Assembly: GCA_034440575.1 (NCBI GenBank)
Contig: JAOTOL010001372.1
Location: forward strand, 692,501 to 756,500
Direction: 5' to 3'
Length of the DNA stretch: 64,000 bases
From: Imbricaverruca yamaguchii
Lineage: Eukaryota > Arthropoda > Thecostraca > Neoverrucidae
The notes beneath the pieces are model-generated. The model saw nothing but the letters and a program-made list of their open reading frames with translations, did not search any database and was not told where the DNA came from. Of the stretch, positions 13,065 to 25,689 are shown piece by piece. Numbering within the stretch: the first letter of the stretch is position 1; each line of letters begins with the position of its first letter. Position numbers and translations under genes: made by a program.

Positions 13065-13830
13065 AACCATTTCGTCGGGCCCTATAAAATACCCCCGGGT
13101 CCCTATAAATCGCATAGGGCCCTTAAAAATATCTCATGGAAGGCCCAAAAAAATTGCGCAGGGGCCCTGGAAATGTTGCTAGGGCCCATAACTGCACCGA
13201 GGCTCTTGCAAATCACATTTGGCCCTTCAAATTCGTTCTGGGGCCACTAAAATGACTCTCGTTGGCATCAACAAGTAGAACAGGGATCACTGGAAATACT
13301 GCTGGGCCTAAAAAAAAGTCGTGACAGTGCTCCTGAAAATCACGCTGAGGTCATACAAACTTTAACCGAGGCCCCTGAAACTCACGCTGGATTAAAGATA
13401 CTGTGAAACTCTGGTGCCCCAACAATCGTGCCAAAGGCCCTAAAACGTGTTGGGTCCCTAAAAGCCTGCCGGGGCCTCTAAAGCTCGCATTAGGGGTCCA
13501 ACAAATGGCGCTGGGGCCAAAAAATTGCATTGGAACCAAGAAAAAGTCGTGTTGCAGCACTTCAAGATCACACTGGAGGCCAAAACGTCGCGCCAGGGCC
13601 CCAAAAGCCGCAGCTGGTCCCCGAATATCAATTCCTACCAGGAATATCACTCTCTGTGGGCTCAAGAATCGCGTGAAAGACCAAAAAACCGTAGTGCCTG
13701 GAATAGAAACGTGTCGGTGCGCTGACAGAAAGTCACCCCGGAAGCCCGGTGAGGGAAAAGGAAGTGTACCAAGGCCAAAAATATCGCGCTGGGGGCTAAA
13801 CAAATAGAACTCCACCCCAAAGTATCAAAC
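13065..13830 (+). repeat. Highly decayed tandem array of about 30-bp units
   Basis: Recurrent pattern of GGGGCC or GGGCCC, then (T/C)(T/A)AAAA, then TCGCGCTG-like text (e.g. GGGGCCAAAAAATTGCATTG at 13513). Individual units have diverged strongly. Similar in kind to 26700-27180. Confidence 0.6.
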
Positions 13831-14114
13831 CGAGACTCGATTGAATCGACCAGAGCGCCGGAAAATTCAGGAAAGGTCCCGAAGGAAAATCATCCGAAGA
13901 GGATTTCAACACTGAAATCTCTACTCTATGTCAACCGGAACAATCTTCCACATTCCTTTGTTGAGATGACATTTTAAGGCGACATTGGACGACCCAGCAA
14001 GCGCTTAAAGCATTGAGTGAGTGCAATGCTAAAAATCAGTCCACCATGTGTCTCAATGCTCGATGAACTGTGCGGCCGACAATGGTCGAGCGTCTCTGAC
14101 ATCTGGACAGTCTG

Positions 14115-14335
14115 GTGGTGTCACGCATTGGCTGCCAGCGCTCTGGTGACCTCGGGTGACCTGTTGCGGCCCGGCACGCCACGCCAGTGGCACGCATTGA
14201 CTGGCAACGTTCTGGTGACCTCAGGTGACCTGTTGCGGCCCGGCACGCCACGCCAGTGTCACGCATTGACTGGCAACGTTCTGGTGACCTCAGGTGACCT
14301 GTTGCGGCCCAGCACGCCACGGCAGTGGCAGCAGT
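14115..14335 (+). repeat. 69-bp minisatellite, about 3 copies
   Basis: CTGGTGACCTCAGGTGACCT and CGGCACGCCACGCCAGTG recur at 69-bp spacing. Confidence 0.93.
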
Positions 14336-16180
14336 AATGCAGGGTTCTGGCAGAGCTTGGGGGCACAGTTAGCTTGGATAACTCAGACGTGGGCAGCAGT
14401 CAGTGACTGTGTTGTGCCGTGGACAGCGGTCGGCGGCTGTGTTGTGTTGTGTGGCGGCTGTGATGTGCCGTGTGAAGGCCGACAAAACGACAGAGATTGT
14501 GCGATGCCGAGATGCCAGTAGGACATCTTTCATTGTGGTAAGTTCTCTACGTGGCACACCAGCAGCTTAAAGTAAAGTTCAGCTGCGAGCTGGCTCGGTT
14601 TGGCCGGCTTCAAATTGCAGCAGATTTTCCCACCGGACGACTGTGGCGCGCTGTGTGGGAACGATGCTGACCTAATCACAGCGATGTCGACATTGCGATC
14701 CACCGCATCAGCTGTTGAAGTCCGCATGCCGGCAGGTGCCCACCAAATGCCCGGCATCCGCTCGGAGCACGGATCCCAGGATCCATGGGAACAGCGGCCA
14801 GTGAGCTACTCAACGCATTCGAAAGGGTGTTAGAGATTAACTTCGCTACACTACCACCCTAAAACAATTCCGGTACATGATGTGCTCAGGGCATACCGAA
14901 GTATTCCAAAACGCACGAAGAAAGCAATGCTTGTGCTGCATATTACTTTTGTTACATTTTTATTTTGTTGTGAAGGTTAGGCAAGAAGGGCGACTAACCA
15001 AGCAGTCTGAAGATAATTTGGGAAATTGAGAGATATGGAAAAAAATTATGTGCCAAAAATGTTCCATCTTCACCAGTGGCAGTTCTTCATGACTGCAAAA
15101 TCGGCTTCTTAGGCTTGCATCGGTCTGCGTACTTGCATACAGGCAGAGGCGGTGATGTCGTACGCTAAGTATTGTGTCCAAAACGAATTTTTCTCTCCAT
15201 GGCCGAGCCAGGTTTAGCGAATCCAGCGGACAGCTGTGTGATGCTGGTACCATTTGGCCGGTACAACTATTGTATCTTTTTTTTCATGTTTAGCGAGTTC
15301 GGCTCTGTGATGTCGTTGGAACCTTTGCCGCCCCTTTATGCCGTAGAACATCAGTTGCAATACCAGATGTGTTGGAGTATTCAGCTTTTTACCTTCAAGT
15401 AGATCGCTCGCTGTATAACGTTTGGTAACTAGAGATGATTTGAAGAGCCCCAGAACAAACTGTTCAATCCATAGCAAAGCACAATGATGTATTGCAACAG
15501 GTAGAGCTTTCAGTGTCTGAGACCTAGGTGATCCATTGGTCAGCCACAAGATTTCTGTACCTGGCACGCTCTAATAGCAGTCAGGAAAATGAAATATGAC
15601 AACCCGACAGTAACAGCCATATAAATCACGCATGCCGCCGCTCGAAATACACGTCGTGCATAGCTATGAAGTGAATTCACGGGCCGAAACGGCCGCCGAG
15701 CTGAAGCGAAGGCACGCCATGCATCGCGATCTACCGGCCAAAAGAAGCAGCTGACGCACCCTAAAACCTCGGCTACACACACAACCGACAACAAAACGAC
15801 ACTCCGCCATTACGGCCGGCTGGCATATGCCGGGGATGTGATCCGCCATACAGGCTGCGTCACCCGACACGACCCATAGCGAACGTCCAGTGTGCCGTCG
15901 GTGAGTGACCTCTGCCACCGGATTAGGCCTCCCACTCATCAGTCGACGGCTACTCACCCGACTCACCCCGTGCGCATTGGGAGACGCCCGGCGGAAGCTT
16001 CCAATTCTGCTCACAGGATGGCAGCAGGGCCGCACGAGAGCCAACAGCAGGGCAGTTGTCTCGTAACAGGCTTTGAATGCGCCTGTGAGGAATCCTGGCA
16101 AAGCAAGATGGTTTCCACAGGATTCAATTGATTAATAATGTTTGATGTAGCGCTCGGTCTGCCATTTGTCACTGATTCGC
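14336..16180. other. No gene recognised
   Basis: Unique-looking sequence with a GC-rich portion at about 15880-16040. No protein family or RNA gene identified on either strand. Confidence 0.45.
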
Positions 16181-16184
16181 GATC

Positions 16185-16660
16185 TTGTTCCCAGCTGTAA
16201 TGGTGGATGCAAGTATGTACAACCGCTGGAATGTCTCTACAACTGCTAGGATTCCCGTGCAACTAATTGGGATGCCTCTTCAATTGCTGTGGTGGCACCA
16301 CAACTGGTGGAGTGCTCTCTATAGACGGATTGCAGGGTTGTCCCTGAAACATCTGGTGTGCCCTTATGTAGACTGCAAGGATTCCCCAACAGTCGCAGGC
16401 GTGCACACCTACCATTGTGGGAGTGCCCCTCTACATACCGCAGGGGTGTCCGTGCAATGTCTGGGGTGCCTCTCTCTGTAGATTGCAGAGGTACCTTTAT
16501 ACCGACCGAGGTGCCCCTCTGCAGACTTCAGCAGTCCCCATGGGATGGCTTAGGTGTCCCATGGCACCTAGTCCATCTGCCCACTGCACTGCAGGGGTCC
16601 TCCTACATTGGTTCAGGTGCCTCTAACAATCGTGTTGCAGGGCTCCTTCAACATCGTGCA
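16185..16660 (+). repeat. Decayed tandem array of about 31-35-bp units
   Basis: Recurring TGCAGGGGTGTCC, GGGTGCC(T/C)CT and TGTAGA(T/C)TGCA blocks with variable spacing. Confidence 0.55.
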
Positions 16661-16871
16661 AATTCCTGCCCCTGAGTTCCTGAAATGAACACCCCTGAAA
16701 CTTCGAGGGGCAGTGCTCCCCTTTCATCCCCTACTTGCCTCACTGTGCACTTGACTGAGCACCATTGGCCTACAAATTTGTGTTCTCTGCTTTTCGGACC
16801 ATACTCCCATAAGCTATTCGTATATCCGTCCTTCCTAAAATATTTTAGTAGTGATAGTGCAGGCGTCACAC

Positions 16872-17012
16872 CCAGCAGGCAGGCACTGGTAGTGCAGGGA
16901 TCACCCTCGGCAGGTAGGCATTGGTAGTGTAGACGTCACCCTCGGCAGGTAAGCACTGGTAGTGTAGACGTCACCCTCGGCAGGTAGGCACTGGTAGTGT
17001 AGGCGTTGCCCT
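16872..17012 (+). repeat. 35-bp minisatellite, about 4 copies
   Basis: Units contain CACTGGTAGTGTAGACGTCA and CCCTCGGCAGGTARGCA. Each carries a CAG|GTARGC donor-like motif. Confidence 0.92.
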
Positions 17013-17024
17013 CAGCTGAATATT

Positions 17025-17074
17025 GGGCGCTACATGACCAATGTAGTCGATGCGCCCTAAAGCCCTAATAACTA
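17025..17074 (+). repeat. SINE-like tail, copy 2
   Basis: Matches 12363-12412 with a few substitutions: TGGGCGCTACATGACC, then AATGTAGTCGATGCGCCC, ending TAATAACTAACTAACT. It lies right after a 35-bp minisatellite. Confidence 0.45.
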
Positions 17075-17261
17075 ACTAACTCAGCTGAATATAGGCTTAG
17101 GGGCACACCACAGAAGTAGTCAATGCAATAGGGCGTTTCATCCACGATTTCCTTGCTGAGTGAGAGCGAGCGTCCACACACACAGTCCCAACATGGACCG
17201 GCCGTCGAGTGGACACTGTGTCTCAATTTGCCACCACTGCCGCGACACCTGTCCACTTCAA

Positions 17262-18958
17262 CCATTCGGGTCAGACGCGCCAGGTGCCGTCCTCTGTGTC
17301 GACCTCAGTCAGTCGGGACAGGTGCCGTCCTCTGTGTCGACCTCAGCCAGTCGGGTCAGATGCCGTCTTCTGTGTCGACCTCAGCCAGTCGGGTCAGATA
17401 CCGTCCTCTGTGTCGACCTCAGCCAGTCGGGTCAGATGCCGTCTTCTGTGTCGACCTCAGCCAGTCGGGTCAGATACCGTCCTCTGTGTCGACCTCGGCC
17501 AGTCGGGCCAGGTGCCGTCCTCTGTGTCGACCTCAGTCAGTCGGGTCAGATGCCGTCCTCTGTGCCGACCTGTCAGTCGGGTCAGGTGCGTCAGGTGCCG
17601 TACTCTGTATCGACCTCAGCCAGTCGGGTCAGGTGCCGTCCTTTGTGTCGACCTCAGCCAGTCGGGCCAGGTACCGTCCTCTATGTCGACCTCAGCCAGT
17701 CGGGTCAGATGCCGTCCTTTGTGTCGACCTCAGCCAGTCGGGTCAGATGCGTCAGGTGCCGTACTCTGTGTCGACCTCAGTCAGTCGGGACAGGTACCGT
17801 CCTCTGTGTCGACCCCCGCCAATCGGGTCAGATGCCGTCCTCTGTGTCGACCTCAGCCAGTCGGGACAGGTGCCGTCCTCTGTGTCGACCTCAGCCAGTC
17901 GGGTCAGGTGCCGTCCTCTGTGTCGACCTCAGCCAGTCGGGTCAGGTGCCGTCCTCTGTGTCGACCTCAGCCAGTCGGTTCAGGTGCCGTCCTCTGTGTC
18001 GACCTCAGCCAGTCGGGTCAGATGCCGTCCTCTGTGTCGACCTCAGCCAGTCGGTTCAGGTACCGTCCTCTGTGTCGACCTCAGCCAGTCGGGACAGGTG
18101 CCGTCCTCTGTGTCGACCTCAGCCAGTCGGGTCAGGTGCCGTCCTCTGTGTCGACCTCAGCCAGTCGGTTCAGGTGCCGTCCTCTGTGTCGACCTCAGCC
18201 AGTCGGGTCAGGTGCCGTCCTCTGTGTCGACCTCAGCCAGTCGGGTCAGGTGCCGTCCTCTGTGTCGACCTCAGCCAGTCGGGTCAGATGCCGTCCTCTA
18301 TGTCGACCTCAGCCAGTCGGGTCAGATGCCGTCCTCTGTGTCGACCTCAGCCAATCGGGTCAGACGCGTCAGGTGCCGTCCTCTGTGTCGACCTCAGCCA
18401 GTCGGGACAGGTACCGTCCTCTGTGTCGACCTCAGCCAGTCGGGTCAGGTGCCGTCCTCTGTGTCGACCTCAGCCAGTCGGGTCAGGTGCCGTCCTCTGT
18501 GTCGACCTCAGCCAGTGGGGTCAGATGCCGTCCTCTGTGTCGACCTCAGCCAATCGGGTCAGACGCGTCAGATGCCGTCCTCTGTGTCGACCTCAGCCAG
18601 TCGGGTCAGGTACCGTCCTCTGTGTCGACCTCAGCCAGTCGGGTCAGGTGCCGTCCTCTGTGTCGACCTCAACCATTCGGGTCAGACGCATCAGGTGCCG
18701 TCCTCTGTTTCGACCTCAGCCAGTCGGGTCAGGTGCCGTCCTCTATGTCGACCACAGCCAGTCGGGTCAGGTGCCGTCCTCTGTGTCGACCTCAGCCAGT
18801 CTGGTCAGGTGCGTCAGGTGCCGTCCTCTGTGTCGACCTCAGCCAGTCGGGTCAGGTGCCGTCCTCTGTGTCGACCTCAGCCAGTCGGTTCAGGTGCCGT
18901 CCTCTGTGTCGACCTCAGCCAGTCTGGTCAGGTGCGTCAGGTGCCGTCCTCTGTGTCG
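17262..18958 (+). repeat. 38-bp minisatellite, about 45 copies
   Basis: Unit: GCCGTCCTCTGTGTCGACCT then CAGCCAGTCGGGTCAGGT. Occasional units carry a GCGTCAGGT insertion. All three plus frames are stop-free for about 600 codons because the unit lacks stops; not coding. Confidence 0.98.
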
Positions 18959-19084
18959 CCGCCGTCCCCGTCTGGCCTGACAGCGTTCTCTGACCGGCGG
19001 ATCGAGGTGCGATAGTGTCGCCGACACGGTGTGCGGCGTGTTCTACACAGCGCCGGAGGCGGCACCAGTCGCGGCCACGGACGG

Positions 19085-19262
19085 ACGCCGCCTGTCGCGG
19101 CTGGACGTTGTCCGGTGGACATGCCGCCGCGGCTGGACGTTGTCGGGGTGGACATGCCGCCGCGGCTGGACGTTGTCCGGTGGACATGCCGCCGCGGCTG
19201 GACGTTGTCCGGTGGACATGCCGCCGCGGCTGGACGTTGTCGGGGTGGACATGCCGCCTTCC
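19085..19262 (+). repeat. 29-bp minisatellite, about 6 copies
   Basis: GCCGCGGCTGGACGTTGTCC plus GGTGGACAT, with a GTCGGGGTGGACAT variant. Confidence 0.93.
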
Positions 19263-19500
19263 GCTGTGGGAGAGCTGTCGCCGTGCCGCCGCCGCGAGAC
19301 GGACAAATCGGCGGCCGCAGCGCGAGAGGCTATTGCGAGCGAGGCCAGCACTCTCGCGGCCGTCTCTCGCGGCCCAGACTGCCGACCTCCCGCCGCGCCG
19401 CCGGCGGCCGTGACCCGTCCGGCGGGCACGGCCGGGGCCGGTGCCGCGTGCGAGCCAACACTCGCGTGCAGCGCTGTTGGCCGGCGGGATCAGCCGAATC
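19263..19500. other. CpG-rich block, no exon recognised
   Basis: Very GC-rich, with runs such as CCGCCGCGCCGCCGGCGGCC. It could be a promoter-type CpG island or a coding exon of unknown identity; neither can be supported. Confidence 0.35.
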
Positions 19501-19502
19501 AG

Positions 19503-19922
19503 AGTATCTCGTCATATAAGTGTCTCGCCATGTAGGAGGGTCTCGTCATATAAGTGTCTTGCCATGTAGGAGGGTCTCGTCATGTAGGAGGGTCTCCGTC
19601 ATGTAAGAGGGTCTCGTCATTTAGGAGGGTTTCTTCATGTATGAGGGTCTCGACATGTAAGTGTCTCGCCATGTAGGAAGGTCTCGTCATGTAGGAGGGT
19701 CTCGTCATGTAGGAGGGTCTCGTCATATAAGTGTCTTCATGTAGGAGGGTCTCGTCATGTAGGAGGGTCTCGTCATGTAGGAGGGTCTCGTCATATAAGT
19801 GTCTTGTCATGTAGGAGGGTCTCGTCATGTAAGAGGGTCTCGCCATGTAAGAGGGTCTCGTCATGTAAGTGTCTTGCCATGTAGGAGGGTCTCGTCATGT
19901 AAAAGTGTGTCGCCATGTAGGC
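19503..19922 (+). repeat. 18-bp minisatellite, about 23 copies
   Basis: Unit CATGTAGGAGGGTCTCGT with CATATAAGTGTCT variants. Confidence 0.96.
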
Positions 19923-20178
19923 CCCGGCCACAGGGAACGACGTGGCAAATGTGAATACGTTGCAGCCGGCTTTGCAGGGCTCTGAGGCATATTTCAGCCT
20001 AGTGGTAACTAGCAAGATTATCACATTGTAGCGTGATTTATTCATAGTATACACATTTTATCCAAATTGTTATAAATGCAAACTTCTTGACCTTTTGCTG
20101 TGCGAAATCATCTATATGAACAGAAATGGAGAGTACATGAAAGAACAGCCTATATGTTTGCCAAGGAGAAGTTATGAG

Positions 20179-20291
20179 TGGTTGAAGTTTACTTTTTATT
20201 ATCAAAGCAACTAATTTGTGTTTTTTAGATGACTAACACCACATTTTATGTACAAGGCGAAACAAACATTGAAATTGGTACTTATATATAT

Positions 20292-20367
<76 letters not shown>

Positions 20368-20462
20368 TACCAATTTCAATCTTTGTTTCGCCTAATAACA
20401 CGTGGTGTTAGTCATCTCAAAACACAACTGAGTTGCTTGATAATAAAAGTAGACTTCAACCA
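20179..20462. repeat. Palindromic MITE-like element with (TA)n core
   Basis: Left arm 20179-20285 (starts TGGTTGAAG, ends GGTACTTATA) and right arm about 20364-20462 (TATAAGTACC...CTTCAACCA) are inverted copies with several small indels. They flank about 80 bp of pure TA repeat. Architecture resembles foldback/MITE elements; no target duplication was resolved. Confidence 0.7.
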
Positions 20463-20880
<418 letters not shown>

Positions 20881-20882
20881 CG

Positions 20883-21990
20883 GCTTTGAATGGCAGTCAA
20901 ATCGCCTCTTCGCCATCTCAGTGCAGACCCGGGGGATACACAGGTGAAGGTCTTGGGCGGGTGGTTCAGTCACGAATGTCCGCCGCTGTGGTGAGACCAT
21001 GAGTCAGTGATTTCGGCCCTCCATGACGGCGCACCTCGTGCAGTGCCTGGCTGGGTTCTCCGCACTGAGAGGCTAGGCTCTCTTCCAGCTAAGTCTCCTC
21101 AGCAGATCAGAAACATGGACAAACTTTTTGCGGTCGAAAATACTTTTGCTGAACAGTTAATATGTTTTTAATGCGAAATAGGTACATTTTGATTCCGTTA
21201 CCGTACACGGAAATGTGGCGAATCTGCAAGAAGACCAAGACATTGCCTAACGCGGAGATAACAGCATGCGTCAGATGTCCCCCTAGGTGCGAAAGACCAG
21301 GCAGAACTCAAAAACTACGCCAAGTCACTTTTGAGATGTGTGAGTTCCAGCTGAGCGAGCAATCGAAACTAAATCAGAGATTTTTCCACTCCGAATTGGT
21401 GGGTAGATTGCGGGCGCGCAATTTCACCGTGATATCTGGGAAGGTACGCATATTTTGTGAGCTGCCCAAGAGCATCAGCTGTGTTTTAGCAGCGTTAATT
21501 TGATGTCCGTACGCTCGAAACCAGATGTCGAGGAAGACCAAACCGTTTGAATGTAAGCGACGATGTTTTCAATTTCAGATTTCTTACCACTGTCCAAAAT
21601 TTTGGCGTCTTCGACGTGTTGGATAACCACTACGACTTCGGCGAATAGGCTGAGATCATTGGCAAAGACGCGGTAGAGGAGAGATCCGAGAGGTAATTCT
21701 TTAAAAATGCCAATGCTGTTGGGGAACAGGGAAGATTTTTGGACGACACCCAAACTGCCAGTGGGGCTGACACTCTGTGTGCGGTTCTGAAGTTTAGCCG
21801 ACAAGCCAACCCGGACAAGACGGTTGGACCTGTGCTACCTGGCTGCTGTTTGCAGTAGGCAGAAGTTGGCAGAAGCTGAGCCGTGTTTACCCGGCCGACC
21901 CGGACGAGGCGGTGGTACTTGCGCTGCGAGAGATGCCACGGCCGATGGCTACCCACAGCGCCTGTCCGCACCTGACTGACACGGCATGCC
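20883..21990 (-). pseudogene. Second-lineage LINE reverse transcriptase relic, minus strand
   Basis: Decayed RT and C-terminal region of a jockey-like non-LTR retrotransposon. Reading from high to low coordinates: NRTQSVSPTGSLG; LGSLLYRVFANDLSLFAE, equivalent to GVPQGS..LF..FANDL; VIQHVEDAKIL, equivalent to the VQYADD box with Tyr-Ala-Asp-Asp eroded; KTQLMLLGSSQNMRTFPDI in another frame; FDCSLSWNSHISKVT; and ISVYGNGIKM. Near 20885-20975 IPRVCTEMAKRRFDCHS is the usual end of such ORF2 proteins. The reading frame then runs straight into the CA/TG microsatellite at 20877. Several stops and frameshifts are present. The sequence differs clearly from the LINE family at 6.7 and 62.5 kb, so it is a separate and older lineage. 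Confidence 0.75.
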
Positions 21991-23185
21991 GACAAACACA
22001 GCTAATTGGCTCAGCAAAGGCTGGCTAATCACCTGTTTTCCTCTGACAGTTTCCGGACCTGAAGACCGCCGCAGTGTTCTCATGTTCACCGGTAGATGAC
22101 CTTACGGGTATTTGCACTAGCTTCGAGGGCCTTCCAAGTGTATTTGTGCTGGCTCCGAGTCGCATCAGCCGGTGTATAACACACACCATTCAGATGAATT
22201 TCATTCGTGTAGCATGCGCAAGTTCACTTGTACAATATCCAACTGCATGTTGTAGAACACTGAATGAGATGTAGCTAAAAAGAAGCCACCGGGATGGCAC
22301 GAGTTCCAGTAACATATATTTTGTGCATCTGCGTCTTTGTGTTTGGTTGGCCTTTGACCGGCGCTTATATTAGATCCCACATTACTTCGATCGAAGTCCA
22401 CACGTCAGTGACGAAGGCCTAGTAACGACCACCTGCTTCAAACTCTTGCTGAGTCATCGCCCCCAATAATTTATCAGAAAAACGCCCGTGCCCACCTTCT
22501 ATCTACTTTCAGACTATGCCACTACAGCCCATCCTTAGTTTTCTCGAGATTTAGCGTATGCGGATTAATGGCAGGGTTGCCAGATGTCGACTGTTACGTG
22601 TCGCCAAACACCACAAAGTAAATATGTCGCCAAATTTCGCCAAAACGACAGACAACAATCGCCAAGCACTCCACGAAGCTGTCCATGAGGAGCCAGGCAT
22701 CAAGGGGTGGGGATGGGGGAAATGCAAAGAGGCGAGTGCTTAGAGGAGCGAGGGTCCGCGTATCTGCTTAAGGTCGCTCATTGAGCGATGAAGTCCATAT
22801 GGCTGTCGTACATTGTGGAGCAGTTTACATGCCATTAGAAATGCTCTCCAGACAATTAATATGACCAGAAAGCTTCCGGGAAGTAAGGCCAATGGCTCCA
22901 ATTCATGTGGCGTTTAGCTCGTCGAGCTCTTGTTTATTACCCAGGAAACATCTTCGAACACGACTACTCCTTGGCTTCTGGCGCCAAATAATGCCGCCAA
23001 GCCGCGATGCGGTCGGCGAGGGTCTCAACCACAGGTCAATTATCACCACTTTAGTGATCCGCTCGGATTCCGATTTGGCGGCTGACCATGGGAACGTCTC
23101 GGACCGGCACCGGCCGCCCAGAAGCGCCACAAACCGCAGTCGGACACATGACTGAGGTTGTTCACACTCAACTGAGAAGAGACGG
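21991..23185. other. No gene recognised
   Basis: Mixed unique sequence between the LINE relic and the 36-bp array; nothing identifiable. Confidence 0.45.
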
Positions 23186-23187
23186 CC

Positions 23188-24095
23188 GGATGTCGTTGCC
23201 AGCACCCAATACAGGAACTCGCCAGATGTCGTTCCCAACACCCAACACAGGAACTCTCCAGATGTCGTTCCTCACACCCAACACAGGAACTCTCCAGATG
23301 TCGTTCCTCACACCCAACACAGGAACTCGCCAGATGTCGTTCCCAACACCCAACACAGGAACTCGCCAGATGTCGTTCCCAACACCCAACACAGGAACTC
23401 GCCAGATGTCGTTCCCAACACCCAACACAGGAACTCTCCAGATGTCGTTCCTCACACCCAACACAGGAACTCTCCAGATGTCGTTCCCAACACCCAACAC
23501 AGGAACTCGCCAGATGTCGTTGCCAGCACCCAACACAGGAACTCGCCAGATGTCGTTCCCAACACCCAACACAGGAACTCGCCGGATGTCGTTCCCAACA
23601 CCCAACACAGGAACTCGCCAGATGTCGTTCCTCACACCCAACACAGGAACTCGCCAGATGTCGTTCCCAACACCCAACACAGGAACTCGCCAGATGTCGT
23701 TCCTCACACCAAACACAGGAACTCGCCAGATGTCGTTGCCAGCACCCAACACAGGAACTCGCCAGATGTCGTTCCCAACACCCAACACAGGAACTCGCCA
23801 GATGTCGTTCCCAACACCCAACACAGGAACTCGCCAGATGTCGTTCCTCACACCCAACACAGGAACTCGCCAGATGTCGTTCCCAACACCCAACACAGGA
23901 ACTCGCCAGATGTCGTTCCTCACACCAAACACAGGAACTCGCCAGATGTCGTTCCCAACACCCAACACAGGAATTCGCCAGATGTCGTTCCTCACACCCA
24001 ATACAGGATCTCGCCAAATGTCGTTCCTCACACCCAACACAATAATTCACCAGATGTTGCCAGCACTCAACACAGGACACTCACCAGATGTCGTC
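23188..24095 (+). repeat. 36-bp minisatellite, about 25 copies
   Basis: Unit: CCAGATGTCGTTCCCAACAC then CCAACACAGGAACTCG. Variants replace TTCCCAACA with TTCCTCACA or TTGCCAGCA. Open frames of about 300 codons occur on both strands owing to the 12-codon unit; no evidence of coding. Confidence 0.98.
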
Positions 24096-24649
24096 AGTGG
24101 TGGGCCATGCGGAGCTACTCGTGCGAGCGTATAATAACGCAGGGAAAAGTGAAAAGGGTTGTAGGAACAAAGTGAACGTGGTCACACCGAAAAGGAAAAA
24201 CAACAATGGTTTCCCACCACGTAGCGATGGGTCCATCATCACTCTGTCTTTGGTCCCGGCCGTCGATGGCGGTGTGCATGCCAGGTCAGCTTGCTGGTCG
24301 AGCCACCGCCAACGGCTCACCTCTGACATTTGTGAGTACCGCTCCGCTATACCCGCCGCGACAAAAACAAAGCCGCTGCAGCGCATCGTCATGACCTCGC
24401 GTCAAATTCGAGCCGTCCAGTGTGCCATTATGCCAAGGATGTAGCTTTGCACACCTTTGGGAGGTCACCTGGCCTTCCCTACGTCCCTAATGTTGGCTGT
24501 GTCACCAAAAATAATTTCAACTTTTAGCATGGACTCTATGTGGTGTGGCCCCCCATCCATTTGGGGCCGTCCAATGCCTTTATGTATTGTGCCCTGCCAA
24601 TAGTTTGCAGAATCCTACACGTATGCATTGTGCGCTCGGCTCCGGCGGT

Positions 24650-25100
24650 GCTTCCACGTGCGATGCCGGCCGCGAAGCCACGGCCGGCCGTCCGGTCGGC
24701 GGAGAGTCATCGGCCGGCCGCCGCCGCCGCCGCCGCCGTAATTCGATTTACGGCCGGGTCCGGCGTCCGGCGGCGGCTTTTGTCGGCGCACGCCGCGGCC
24801 ACGATCAGCGCCGGCCAGCTTTGTCGCCGCGCCACGGGAGGGCACTGCCATCTGCCGGCGAGCACACGGAGCCGGGACACGGCGGCGAGAACTAATGTGC
24901 GCGACGCGCGGGAATCGATGGCGGTCGTACTGTCGCTGTGCGGCTGTCTGACCCTGATCCCATCCGGCATTGTGAGTTGACCGCCAGGTCGGCCTCGGCC
25001 ACCTGCCGGAGAATCTCTCCTGGCCGCCTGACAGGACGATATGTTTGGTCACGTGACAATCGGCGGCTCGGTGCTCGTGCGGTGCGGCCGCACACTTCCA
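24650..25100. promoter_or_regulatory. CpG-rich block upstream of Vang, possible promoter region
   Basis: Dense CpG with (CCG)n at 24718-24737, about 3 kb before the proposed Vang start codon. Such islands often mark promoters or 5' UTR exons. No TSS motif can be assigned, so this is positional inference only. Confidence 0.3.
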
Positions 25101-25405
25101 GCTTTGCATGCAACGTTTACGTCCGTCATGCGCGTGATTGCTGTGCGTTGCACGTGTGGATGACGCCTTATATACGCGCTTTACGCGTATATTTTCAGTC
25201 CCCGCGTGCTGGTAATATTCTGCTACGGATGCTTTTCAATCGCGTGCGCGCCTGCGTGAATGCAATACCGCAAAATATATAATTTTGTAGCTAAGCCAGA
25301 CTTGATCAGATGATAATGAGATATTTCCATTTATCATGTTCATAATAATTGCTAAATGTCTTGGGTCAAACATGCAACACGTTGCACTTTTCTTTTCTCC
25401 TAATA

Positions 25406-25675
25406 TTAAATAAAGTTGTCATGCCTAGTCTGCATTATGATAAGCAACACCACGCTATATTCAGGATCGTGGTCCACCATGTAACATGACAGGTACTGCT
25501 CCAGCGTGACCGAGGGTTCGTGGGCTCGGGGCTCGCTGACCGCTCCCGCAGGCAATCCCCCTACGTAGAGGCCAAGAAAATGTATCGCCCCCTGCGTGCC
25601 GAACAACACATGTGGTTCCTTGCTAGCTGGAAGAAGTGGCGTTGCCACGAAATTTGTCCAGGGGGGAGGGGGCAA
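25406..25675 (-). other. Unidentified open reading frame, minus strand
   Basis: Ninety codons including HEPSVTLEQYLSCYMVDHDP in an otherwise non-repetitive stretch. It reads like ordinary protein rather than repeat translation, but I do not recognise a family and no convincing splice sites or start were found. Could be an exon, a decayed retrocopy or chance. Confidence 0.25.
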
Positions 25676-25689
25676 GGTCGAAAAGGGCC

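Noticed and set aside
17153..19015. Three overlapping plus-strand frames of about 600 codons
   Set aside because: All arise from the stop-free 38-bp repeat; three simultaneous open frames argue against selection on any one.
23088..24134. 348-codon plus frame and 290-345-codon minus frames
   Set aside because: Products of the 36-bp array on both strands.
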